This document shows, one piece after another, positions 43,687-54,260 of a stretch of DNA of 64,000 bases. Under the pieces are notes generated by a model. That model had not been told where the DNA came from, did no database searches, and saw only the letters and a list, made by a program, of their open reading frames with translations. Location: NCBI RefSeq assembly GCF_000247815.1, contig NC_021700.1, forward strand, positions 23,453,208-23,517,207, written 5' to 3'. The first letter of the stretch is position 1. Each line of letters starts with the position of its first letter. The stretch comes from Ficedula albicollis. Taxonomy: Eukaryota > Chordata > Aves > Passeriformes > Muscicapidae. The position numbers were made by a program, and so were the translations under genes.

Positions 43687-44259
43687 TTTTGTACTATGTA
43701 CATAACAGCACAGGGGCAGAGTGGATTTTTTTAGAAGCAAAAATACAGATGTGACCAGTGTTGCTGCATTTATTTGGATTTTTTTGTACTATGTACATAA
43801 CAGCACAGGGGCAGAGTGGATTTTTTTAGAAGCAAAAATACAGATGTGACCAGTGTTGCTGCATTTATTTGGATTTTTTTGTACTATGTACATAACAGCA
43901 CAGGGGCAGAGTGGATTTTTTTAGAAGCAAAAATACAGATGTGACCAGTGTTGCTGCATTTATTTGGATTTTTTTGTACTATGTACATAACAGCACAGGG
44001 GCAGAGTGGATTTTTTTAGAAGCAAAAATACAGATGTGACCAGTGTTGCTGCATTTATTTGGATTTTTTTGTACTATGTACATAACAGCACAGGGGCAGA
44101 GTGGATTTTTTTAGAAGCAAAAATACAGATGTGACCAGTGTTGCTGCATTTATTTGGATTTTTTTGTACTATGTACATAACAGCACAGGGGCAGAGTGGA
44201 TTTTTTTAGAAGCAAAAATACAGATGTGACCAGTGTTGCTGCATTTATTTGGATTTTTT
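43687..44259. repeat. Six-copy 95-bp minisatellite
   Basis: The unit begins GTACTATGTACATAACAGC and ends TTATTTGGATTTTTTT. It recurs with an exact 95-base step at 43691, 43786, 43881, 43976, 44071 and 44166. I see no substitution between units, so homogenisation or expansion is recent. The unit holds a short GTAC-TAT-GTAC inverted repeat. It is not a CRISPR array because there are no unique spacers and the repeat units are contiguous. The last copy ends in a T run before AATAGCC. Confidence 0.97.
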
Positions 44260-47027
44260 AATAGCCAGATTAAATAGGAAGCTATATTGCTTTTCCTCTT
44301 TGAACCATCTCCTTTCTGTGTCTGTGCTTTGCCTTTTTTATTTTTCATGTAGTTCATCTTGATTTACTTCTACTTTGGAGAACTTTAGGATGATCTAAAA
44401 GTACTAATCCCAAATTGCACCTCACTTTATTTATTAGAAACAAAAAATAAAAGTGGATTCTTTCTTCAATTTTGTTTCCTTTAGTCTTAGAGGGGAGAAA
44501 GGACATGTTACTCAGTCAGAAAAATTTTTTGGTTTCAAGTTCTTTCCTTCAGAAGGCACTGGAAACTTTCAGATGGTGTGAACCGCATTGAACTGATAAT
44601 TTGCTTATGGAGTAGCAAATACAATGGTTCATTTTCATGTTATTATTTCTGGAACCTAATGTGGTTCTTGACATGGAGATGCCATACCACAAGCAGTGAG
44701 TAAAAAGCAATTGCTGCTACGAAAAGAAGTACGATGAATTGCATAGAGCTGCATGTCCCAACTCCTGCATTTAACTTCTGCCTCTGTTATTAATTTGATA
44801 AATGGTATTAGGAAAGGCAATAAATTTCTTACTCCTCCTGTCAATTTAGATTGCAAGGCCTTTTGTCCCCGAATTGAGCCTCAGTTCATGTTACTATGCT
44901 TTGGTGCCCTGTGGAGTCCTTCAGTTGCTATAGTGTTGCAATTTTTCCTAGCTCTCAGAAACTCGCTGTGTTATGTGTAGTCCTGAAGACACTTGAATAT
45001 TTATTGTACTAGAAAAAAGCTAGTAATACTTTCCAGAGCACGGTTTAATATTGCGTTTGGTCTTGTGCAAGGCTGCAGGCTGATGCCAAAAGGAATACTT
45101 CAGCCCGTTCTTTCCCTCTCTTACATCAGAGCCCCAGTCCCAAGGTGAGTTCAAGGTAAGCAGCTGATTCAGAAAAGAAACCCCTAACTGCCTGGGAAGG
45201 AAAACTAAATCAGGAAATTATGCTGGCCTGGCTTGTAATGTGAATGAAAAATTACTGGATGCAGCAAAAGGGACAAAGACACAATAAGCAGATGCAGGTA
45301 GGTGGGGAGAGTGATACTGTTTCTTTCAGCAACAGGTAATAAATATACATAGCGTGGAAACCTAGGCTTATTAAGAGCTGCATTTTCCAACCATATTTTG
45401 AACACAACAGGAGAGTGTCTTGCAATGGATGTGACAGCCCAGCTACAGTTCTGATTATGTCAGTTGCTGATACTAGGTGTTCTTCACTGGGCATATGTTT
45501 TTCAAATACAACTTTTTAATTGTTTTTTTTTTCCTGAAGTAACAGTTACCTTTGTTATCCACATTACAATTTAAAGGCATGTTTCTGATGCCTAAATATA
45601 ACCTTATATTTAATTTTAATTTAAGCTGAAGTCCACTTAACCCTGCAAATGGGGTGACAGGAGCTGCTCTTGATGTGATAATTCATACTTATATTCATAA
45701 CTTCCCCTTTAATCTCTGTTGAGAAACTTGATTAGTCCTTGAAAATCGTATGTGTAATTGGAGTTGACTCTTTGAAGGGCATTTTTAATTCAATGCCCTT
45801 TCTCTTAAAAATGTATACAACAGATTAGATTGGTTTCTTTGATCTTGCTTTCTTTGTGAGTCTCATGTAATAAGATCTTGTGTTAAAGGACCTGTCTTCC
45901 CCAGTCACTATAAGTTTCCATGAAACAAAAAAAGGGGTGAACAGGATTGAGGAAGAGAGACATGAAATACTAATATGATTTTGGAAAACGTAGTGACTAA
46001 TTTTAATGAAGGAGCCTTTATACATTCTTTTGAGGACATGTTTGTCTGTTGCATTCATGAGTGAGGTGCTGAGTGAGTTCAGCTAAGCAAGACGAACAAC
46101 AGTTCAGCAGCAAAAAAGGCAAGTGTGCCTCTGAGAATGCTGCAGCCCAACAGGGACCCTGGCTCTCAAGCAGTCTGTGAAACTGACCTAGCCAATGATG
46201 TTGCTGAAATTTCACATCTGTTATTTCTTACTGCCCACTTCTTTGGCAGCGGCCAGTCTTCATTTTTTCCATTATAGGCAGCTGCTGGAACTAGAAAGAG
46301 CTTGAGCTCATTTTCAGATGTGCTAAATACACTACGTTTTACCTTTCTTCCCTCCCCCGCCTCTCTTTCTTCTACCACATACTGTAGCATACTGACTTGT
46401 TTCCAGAGTGCAGGATCTGTGAGTTGTATGCTCAACATGTGTCTGAAGATAAGCAGATGTGTTACCCTTGTGTATGTAGATTTTTTTTTTGAAAAACAGG
46501 GCCATCATAAAGTCAGGGAAAAGAGATGTTCTTAAAAATAAGCTGTCAGTGAAAGGAGAAATCTATATACATTGTGTCAGGACTCACCAACATTATCATT
46601 GAAACCTGCTTTCAACCCTGACTGACTAGACTTACTTTATGAAGAAAGTAAGTGCACAGAGCTCAATGGTGGAGCCAAGTACTTTATTACCAGCTAGAAC
46701 TGAGCTGCTTGAAATAAAGAATTCCTTTTGCATTTCCTGAGGCTGTCTTACCATTTTTCTTCAATGTCCCATAGAGGAATTCTCTTACATCCTTGTGGCC
46801 CTTTCTAGCCTAAACTATGGGAGCTGTTAGATTACTTCCCAAAGTTTCCCAAATGGGGGAAGGTGTTACCTCCCCCTAAGCAAGCCTCTAAGCAATCTGG
46901 AAAATAACCTGTTGATGGCTGTTCAAATTTGTGCATCTAAAATTGTGGAACTGAAGCGTAAGAACGCAATGTATTTTCCCCCAGTAGTTTATACAGGCCA
47001 TGGAAAAAGCATTAAATGATAGTTACT
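44260..47027. other. Unique sequence without recognisable genes
   Basis: About 2.8 kb with small frames on both strands (44753-44980 +, 45252-45494 -, 46302-46535 +). None has a recognisable motif or plausible exon boundaries. No retroposon end is seen. Confidence 0.45.
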
Positions 47028-47400
47028 GAGAACTGGCCAGCCTGATGAGCAAAGGTTACTGGCTGAACTTGTTATGAATACCAGGGAACCACCAGATTTC
47101 CTTCACTAATTTTTAAAAACTGAGAACTGGCCAGCCTGATGAGCTGAACTTGTTATGAATACCAGGGAACCACCGAGAACTGGCCAGCCTGATGAGCAAA
47201 GGTTACTGGCTGAACTTGTTATGAATACCAGGGAACCACCAGATTTCCTTCACTAATTTTTAAATCAGCGTAAGATAATCGAGATGTGACTTAATCAGGG
47301 ACATCTACTAATATAAGCACAGATTTCCTTCACTAATTTTTAAATCAGCATAAGATAATCGAGATGTGACTTAATCAGGGACATCTACTAATATAAGCAG
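47028..47400. repeat. Complex nested tandem repeat, two interlaced units
   Basis: Unit A (GAGAACTGGCCAGCCTGATG ... ATACCAGGGAACCACC) occurs at about 47028-47092, 47121-47174 and 47175-47239. The middle copy lacks AAAGGTTACTGGC. Unit B (AGATTTCCTTCACTAATTTTTAAA...) follows A at 47093, then fully at 47241 and 47321 (step 80), ending TCTACTAATATAAGCA. Two B copies differ by GCGTAAG versus GCATAAG. The pattern requires at least three successive duplication or deletion steps at one place. Confidence 0.93.
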
Positions 47401-48287
47401 TGAGGCATCCCTGACCAGTTGAGTGCTGTGGTCTGATCATGCTGCTGCAGTTCTGCCTAGGGGCAGTGCTTCCCTCAGAGCAGTAGTCACAGGTCCCTGC
47501 TAGGTAGCGCAGAAGGACTTGAGACGAGGATTATACAGCAGTGAGGGAGTATTACCAACTTTCAGTGCCATGGAATGGATGAGAGGAATGGATGGGAGGG
47601 GGTGAGGTGACATACCTGACCCAAAGGTGAGTCAGTCTTGTGCTACATATGCCTCCTAGAATACTTCTAGATGTCCATGAAAAATGCCTTTAATAAAAGT
47701 ATTTTATTGTTTCTCAATATTAAATGTTATTCTGGTGAAATATAGTTAAAAAGCCTGATAAAATTTGATGTTGTTGAAATTGAAAAAAAAAGCTGTGTCA
47801 ATATAGGCTGATTGTTTTCTTTAATTTTGCACGTTTTATATCTCTTTAAATCTCTTTTTTTCCCTAAAACAAAATAGTTTTTTCTACTTGTAGAAGATTG
47901 CCATTGTCCTTTACCAGATGGTTTTTTAATCCACTTTTTACAGAAGTCATGCAGGAAGATAAATATTTTCATAAAGGTTCTTTTGGGGGTAAAATTTAAT
48001 GCAGTAGACAGTGAAAAAAATTTATAATTTCTAAAGATTTATGGATTTTATTAAATGAGGGAAAAATCCCTGCAGATGATTTTTTTTTCTTGTATTGGAA
48101 AAATTGAATTTGAGAAGAGCAAAAAATTTTATACTAGAGAGATTGAAAACATCCCTTGAAATCGAACTAGTTTTCCAGATTGTGTTGAGCATATTTCTCT
48201 CTTGAAATTGGCTACTATTGTTCATATTTCTTCCTGAAATTGTCAAATCCATTAGAATGGAAATACTCCTGCATATGTATAGACAAC
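47401..48287. other. Unique sequence without recognisable genes
   Basis: Mostly AT-rich. A minus frame at 47727-47972 is Lys/Asn/Phe-rich in the manner of random AT-rich DNA. No repeat or gene evidence is seen. Confidence 0.45.
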
Positions 48288-48382
48288 ATTATGTTTAATG
48301 CAATTAAAGCATTTTCTAGGTCTTCTTCCCTGGGCATTATGTTTAATGCAATTAAAGCATTTTTTAGGTCTTCTTCCCTGGC
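48288..48382. repeat. 48-bp tandem duplication
   Basis: ATTATGTTTAATGCAATTAA starts at 48288 and again at 48336. Each copy ends AGGTCTTCTTCCCTGG, with a single C/T difference in the T-rich middle. The step of 48 is divisible by three, so the duplicate appears as repeated peptide in chance frames on both strands. Confidence 0.93.
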
Positions 48383-48726
48383 GTTCTTATGGATGGTTAT
48401 CAAGTTCTTTTTATCTGTTACTGTATTTTTTTAATGGCTGTTTTCCTGGCAGCTGGAGGGACTCTACCTCAGAGTTACTACTAGTGTATCAAGGCTATGT
48501 AATGTAGAGGGGATGCTGCTTTATCTGTGTGTGAAATAATCTAAGTGAATCAAAAGAAAATGGACCAGATGCCATGACTCTTACTTGGGAAGTCTTTGTC
48601 CCATTTTTCACTCCTTTTAATCACCTGTCTATGTGTATAGTTCCTTTTTATTAAAGGAAATCTATGAACAGTAATAGCACACTGATTTGTGCTACATTTC
48701 AGCAAATTATTTCAAAAATTAATCTC

Positions 48727-48946
48727 TTCCATTTTAGAATGGTGCTCAACTAACAGTGATAACATTTGCAAATGTGTCTGGAGGCACAGCTCAAAAACTT
48801 CCATTTTGGAATGGTGCTCAACTAACAGTGATAAAATAGGAATTAGGATTAGCTGTGGAGAATCATGCTTTTTAGCATGTTTTGTGAAGTCTGAAAGACT
48901 ACTTGTTCCTTTTTGCAAATGTGTCTGGAGGCACAGCTCAAAACAT
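48727..48946. repeat. Interlaced duplication A-B-A'-spacer-B'
   Basis: Block A (CTTCCATTTTAGAATGGTGC ... AACAGTGATAA) at about 48727-48762 recurs at 48800-48834 with one A/G difference. Block B (TTTGCAAATGTGTCTGGAGG CACAGCTCAAAA) at about 48765-48799 recurs at 48912-48945. About 75 bp of unique sequence separate A' from B'. An A-B unit was therefore duplicated, and the second copy either gained the spacer or the first lost it. The arrangement fits a tandem duplication followed by a deletion in one copy. Confidence 0.9.
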
Positions 48947-51900
48947 TAAACCTATGGAAAGCCTGTCAGAAGGTTTGTGTGTTTCCAGGTATTTGAGTAT
49001 CCTTAGAAATAATCTGGTTACATTGGCACACTTTTAATAATTTTACCTGTTAAAGTGTCAAATAGCTCTACATATCATGAGCAACCTTCTAATGTTGCCT
49101 GACTTCAAATCAGAATGACTAAATTACTATATGCTTGAAGTGTATTGCAATCATCAGAGAAAAGAAATTATTTCTTGGCTGAGGTTATGGAATGTAGTAG
49201 TTGTCTGTAGTTGTGATAGTCTAAGGAAACATACAGAAAGGGGGTAAGAAAAGGGTTTTCAGATACATAGATCTTCTTCAATAATACTCTGGGAAGCAAA
49301 AAGTTTCTGCATTCACTTCTAGGTACCAAGTCTCATCTTCTTTATTAAAAACATTTCTGTTTTTAAAAGTTGACCTTGTAGAGTTTCACAAAGCTTGATG
49401 AAAATTAAAGGAACAGATTAAGAGAGGGATTAATAGAAAGCAAATAGTTAAAAAAATAAAAGCCAGTGGCTAGACAGCAAAGAAACAAAGATTGAAAGCC
49501 TAATTCTCTGTCTCCCACAAAGTAAATAACAGTTGTTCTTCCCAAACACTACAGATGGGAGCTGGTAAACTTTCAGGTGTCCAAGTGTGAAGCACATGAA
49601 GTGTTAGACTGTTGCAGGAGCTTCTGAGGAACTTCTGAGTGTTGTAATGGTGTCACCTCATTTCACCATTGTGTCCAGCTGCTTTGGGCTTAATACTAGG
49701 GTAGAAAGTATAGCAGAGAGCACAGAGCAAAACCACTTTTGAGAAGAGTTTTGTTAAGTCATGTTTAAACTAGTCTGTAGAAGGGGCAAGGAAAAAGCTT
49801 TATTAATCTGGTGCACTGCAAGAAAACCACAGGGCTCAGGCTCACTTGCTTTCTCAGAGTGTAAGATGTTTGCGCTTAGAGATCTGCAAAACTTACTACA
49901 AAGCTTTTATTCCTTTTCTTCTGTAGGCTAATGATAGTGAGTATGTTACAGCTCCTGCTCTGCAAGCTTTTATTCACATTGCTTAGATGTATGAAAATTC
50001 CTTTTGAGGGTGACAATCTGTTGTGAGTACACTGAGGTGTTCTTAAATGTCTGGAAACGGGACCAGGACTGATACTGATCAGGTTATTACTTTGTTCCAT
50101 TTTCACTTCTTATTAGGGGGAAAAAAAAAGTTGTTCTACTTGAAATACAATGACGTGTTTTGCTTAAGTAAAGAGCTCAGTTTCTTTAGCTGTTTTGTTT
50201 GCATTGCTTCCCTTTTGAAAAAATATTTTGAATGTAAAAAAAGACTTTGATTTCATTTTTTTTCCTGTTCTTAATACAGGCTAATCAAAAAATTGTCAGC
50301 TTCATAATAGATAATGCAAAAAATTTTGTTTACTCTTTGAATGAGTTCTTCAATCCATCTTTGCCATGGCTTGTCATCCCTTTCACTGACTTTGTTGTAT
50401 TTGATGACAAGAGAAATGGGGTAGTCTTTGTCCCGCTATGTGACTGCTGTTGTGACAGAGCAACTGATCAGTACATAGAGCTCAGCCCACTTGCTGAGGT
50501 CGTCAGCTTCATCTGAGGCTTGTTCTTGTTCTCACAGTTCAGTAACTGAATTTTGGTAAGAGCTCTTGAGTAAGATGCAGTCCATTTGTTCTGCTAACAG
50601 CCCAGCTGTGGATATATAAAGTGAGCTTTCTCTGTTGCTCCTTGCAATAACAGGTTTAATTGTTACAGGCTCATAGGAACCAATTAGATTAACAGATGTT
50701 AAAAGGGAGCCAGTTGCAGGTCTTGGTGGGAAGCAGTAATTTAAGAAGCCTTGTGTAAGAGCTTGCTAACACCTAGGTGATGAGTGTCTGAGTTTGAGGC
50801 TGTGGGTGCCATGAAAATTGCATCACTTTTCCCCTGTTTGCTGAGGCCAGATGGGGATGTTTGTAAGAATAGCAGCCAGAGAACATTCTTACTTTTTTTA
50901 CCAAATGACAGCATACTGTAGAAGCTCATCCTTGGTTTTGTTGCAAGTTTCCCATACTCATTAAGCTCTGTTCATGTTTGCTTGAATGTGTCTTATGGAG
51001 AGAGTTTATTTTGGGGTCTTTTTGGTTTTCCATATTAAATGGCAAGTTAGTTAAAATATGAAGTATTATAACAATTTGATGTGACAGAGATCTGTTAGTT
51101 CATCTACCTAATCTGTTGCTGATTCTTATTCAGAATCGCTTCTTGCTGGGTGCAACCTGAGAGAAAGTTTTAGTACTTTCTGTGTTGGAAATGAGGGCAG
51201 AAGTTTTTTTCTTTCTTGTCCCTCTCCTGACTTAAATTGTTTTGATTAGTGCTGCAATAGCAGGATCTGCTCTCAACAGTGGTTCAGGTTTACAGATGCC
51301 CATATGGATATTGAGAGGCAGTTGTTTATGGCTTCTCAAAAACTTTGTAAGAGTTTTGAGGGTGTTCAGAGGAGCTGAATTTTAAAATACATGTCTTCAC
51401 GTGTATATTGTCTCTCTCACCTTCTGATTTATAAAGTGTTGATTCTTACGTGCCTGCTTGCACCTTGAATAGCATTTGAATGGTTTTGAAATCACAGAAC
51501 AGAATAAGAGCTTTTAACAACCAAGGCCTAGTCAGTGTTGTTTACTTACTGATACTACTCATTAATTTTATTTGGGTGGTAGAGGAAAAAATAACCCATC
51601 CATAAGATTTAACTTCATCTATGTCCCTGCAGTTTTTGGCTTGTTCCATCTTATATGTGGGTGGAATGGCATACCATTGCTATCAAAAGCTGTCCAATAA
51701 ATAAGTACTTGTTTTTCTCTGTGGGAAAAAAAATGTTAGTTCTTTCATTTGTGAAATTTTTACACAGCAAAGAAGACATATTGGAATTCATGTGTGTGGA
51801 TCTTATTGCACATTCATTCAGAAATTACTATTAGCAGATGAAAAGCACTTTTGTAACTATGTCTTGGTTTTGTTTCACCAAAATTTGATACAAAATAGTC

Positions 51901-52279
51901 TGGCATGTGACCAAGGGTGTTGCCTGCATGCTTTGTGTCTTGATGCATATATATAAACTGACAGATTCCTCTCTGTCTCACCACAGTAATGAAATTGTGA
52001 AGTGTAATTATGGGCACCGTGGTTGAGGCTCCTAAATGTGTGACTCAAGGAGAACACTAGATATGACTCATGATAAAATCACAAGAGCTGGAAATCATTT
52101 GAGCTCACTTGGTTTCGATAGGTATTGGCTATAGTTGCACATTTCTTTACAGGATCATGCTTGTAGGTTCAGCTAGCAGCATATTTTTGTGGTATTATCC
52201 ACGCTAATAAAAAGGAAATTAATAACACTGTGAACTGTGCAGTGGTATTTTGAGGATGGAACTTTGTTTTCTGTGCCAG
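48947..52279. other. Unique sequence; one weak hAT-like peptide frame
   Basis: No gene is recognised with confidence. At 50247-50516 a frame follows a T-rich tract and AATACAG. It contains KIVSFIIDNAKNFVYSLNEFF, loosely like the DNAxN region of hAT transposases, but the rest does not fit. The remaining sequence is ordinary AT-rich DNA. Confidence 0.4.
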
Positions 52280-52423
52280 CTGATGAAATAATAAGTATTG
52301 ATTTAAGTAATTATACCTGTGCTTCACAAAGGGACTATATAAGTTTGCCTCCTGATGAAATAATAAGTGTTGATTTAAGTAATTATACCCGTGCTTCACA
52401 AAGGGACTATATAAGTTTGCCTT
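52280..52423. repeat. 72-bp tandem duplication
   Basis: CTGATGAAATAATAAGTATTG at 52280 is repeated at 52352. Two substitutions are visible (AGTATTG/AGTGTTG and ACCTGTG/ACCCGTG), and both copies end ATATAAGTTTGCCT. The 72-base step keeps frame, so chance frames show it as a repeated peptide on both strands. Confidence 0.95.
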
Positions 52424-54128
52424 CATATTCACAAAACATAATGTGTTAAATAATGTGACACGGAACTTTACAGTTTGATTTATTGGAAGCTAATGTATTA
52501 TAAAACATAATGCATATAATAACAGGATCACTTTCTAAAATAGGTCCATAAATCTGGACTTTCAATATTCCTATGAATATTTATAATCTTTTCCAACAGA
52601 AACAGGAGTCAGAATATCAGACTCTCGGGTGAAGAGAAAATGAGACTGTTTTCCACTTGAGTTTAATCTATAGATCAGTTCCATATTCTCAGCTGTTTGT
52701 ATATGTTAGTCTCATTTCCTAACTGGCAAAGAGTGCAATGATGCAGTGTCTATTGTATAGGTCCAGCAATTTGCAGTATGCCTAAATCAGTGAGAATAAT
52801 ATGAAGTTACGTATGTTGTCAGATTTTCCAACCAGGGTGGCCTAATCCACCCTATTTTTTTTAGACATTTTTAAAATGTTGGCAATGTTAAAACTTGGAA
52901 TAATCAGCACAACTGTAAGAGTTGTTACATGATCCACCTGGATTTAATCCTTGAAGTAAGAAACAGCTGTGGCTTTTTCAAGAGCTATTCATATGCTGTT
53001 TGTGTGCTTATAGTTGCATTTGAACAAGGAAGGGTATCTCCGTATCTGTGGTAACATGGGTGTACATTTGTCCAGTGTTCTGTGCAGGTAGGTGCAAGAC
53101 TCCAGTTGGCTTCAGTGAGAGCTACTACACTTTTTGCAGTGAATATATGTTGAAACACACCTCATGCTAAGACAGTCTTCCAGAGCGTCATAGAATTTGG
53201 CATGTTATTTGAAAAATCTTGCAAAAGGTTGTTCCTAGAACACTATTAACTAGCTTTATTTCTTCCACCTCATTATATTTGAGAGGTTTTTTTCACTTCT
53301 GAAGTCTGTAAATCATGGTGTTAAAAGAGGCTCAGAGTGAAGTGTTGCAGACAATAGCCATGGATGTTTCAGAAGTATTTGGGAAGAGGAGAGCAAGAGA
53401 TAGAGAACAGTAGATAAAACACTAGACCTTTTGTCATTACCCTAATTATTTTTGGAACAAAAGCAATGTTTTTCTTTGGGACATGAGTGTATTAAGATGG
53501 AAAAATCTGTTGAATCTTTTGTGAATGGCTCATATTCTCCTACATTTTAATTTATAAACAGTTTGCAACTCACAGCCGAATTTGTTTAAATTCTTTGATT
53601 TGAGGATCAAGAAAATGACCTAGTCAGACTGAACTCTGTCTCTCAAAGCCTTAACAGTCTGATATTTCTATGACACAGTCTAGAACAAAGTCTGTTGAGT
53701 AAAACATTTATAATTCAATCTAAATTTATTATAACAGTATAGATGATTTTGCCATGGAGAAGTTTTTTAAACAGTGATGGAATGGAGTTGGTTTGCTGAA
53801 GTGTGATGAAGTACATGCTGCAGTAAGGAACATATTATTTTAATTAAATGGATGCACAAGTCCTTGTGATCTTATTATTCTGATCAGCTCTTGATAAAGA
53901 TCTAGACAGAGTTTTCCAGTTGCTAAAGCATTTTGCTGACTTGTGCACGATAGCTAACACAATAAGGGCTGACAGCAGCTATGCTGAGTAACATACTGGC
54001 TTAATAATTTTCATAAATTAAGAGTCACTGTCCTACATGGTTATTGCTACCTTTAGTTCTTAAATGTTAGCGTTAGTGTTACTTACTACTGGATAGTAGT
54101 TATATCTGAATAGAATTACCTGCTTGCT
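52424..54128. other. Unique AT-rich sequence
   Basis: No gene, retroposon end or tandem repeat is seen in these 1.7 kb. Confidence 0.5.
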
Positions 54129-54260
54129 CCTTTTGAAAGGTAAATTGAACTGTGCTCCTTTGTTTCAAGGCAGAGCTCAGCTTTTGGTAAAAGAATTTAC
54201 CTTTTGAAAGGTAAATTGAACTGTGCTTCTTTGTTTCAAGGCAGAGCTCAGCTTTTGGTA
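54129..54260. repeat. 71-bp duplication (61-bp unit plus 10-bp spacer)
   Basis: CCTTTTGAAAGGTAAATTGA at 54129 recurs at 54200, running to CAGAGCTCAGCTTTTGGTA in both copies, with one C/T difference. Ten bases (AAAGAATTTA) separate the units. It is a local recent duplication. Confidence 0.93.

Noticed and set aside
43687..44259. Regular array that might suggest CRISPR
   Set aside because: Units are 95 bases and directly contiguous with no unique spacers, and the context is vertebrate DNA.
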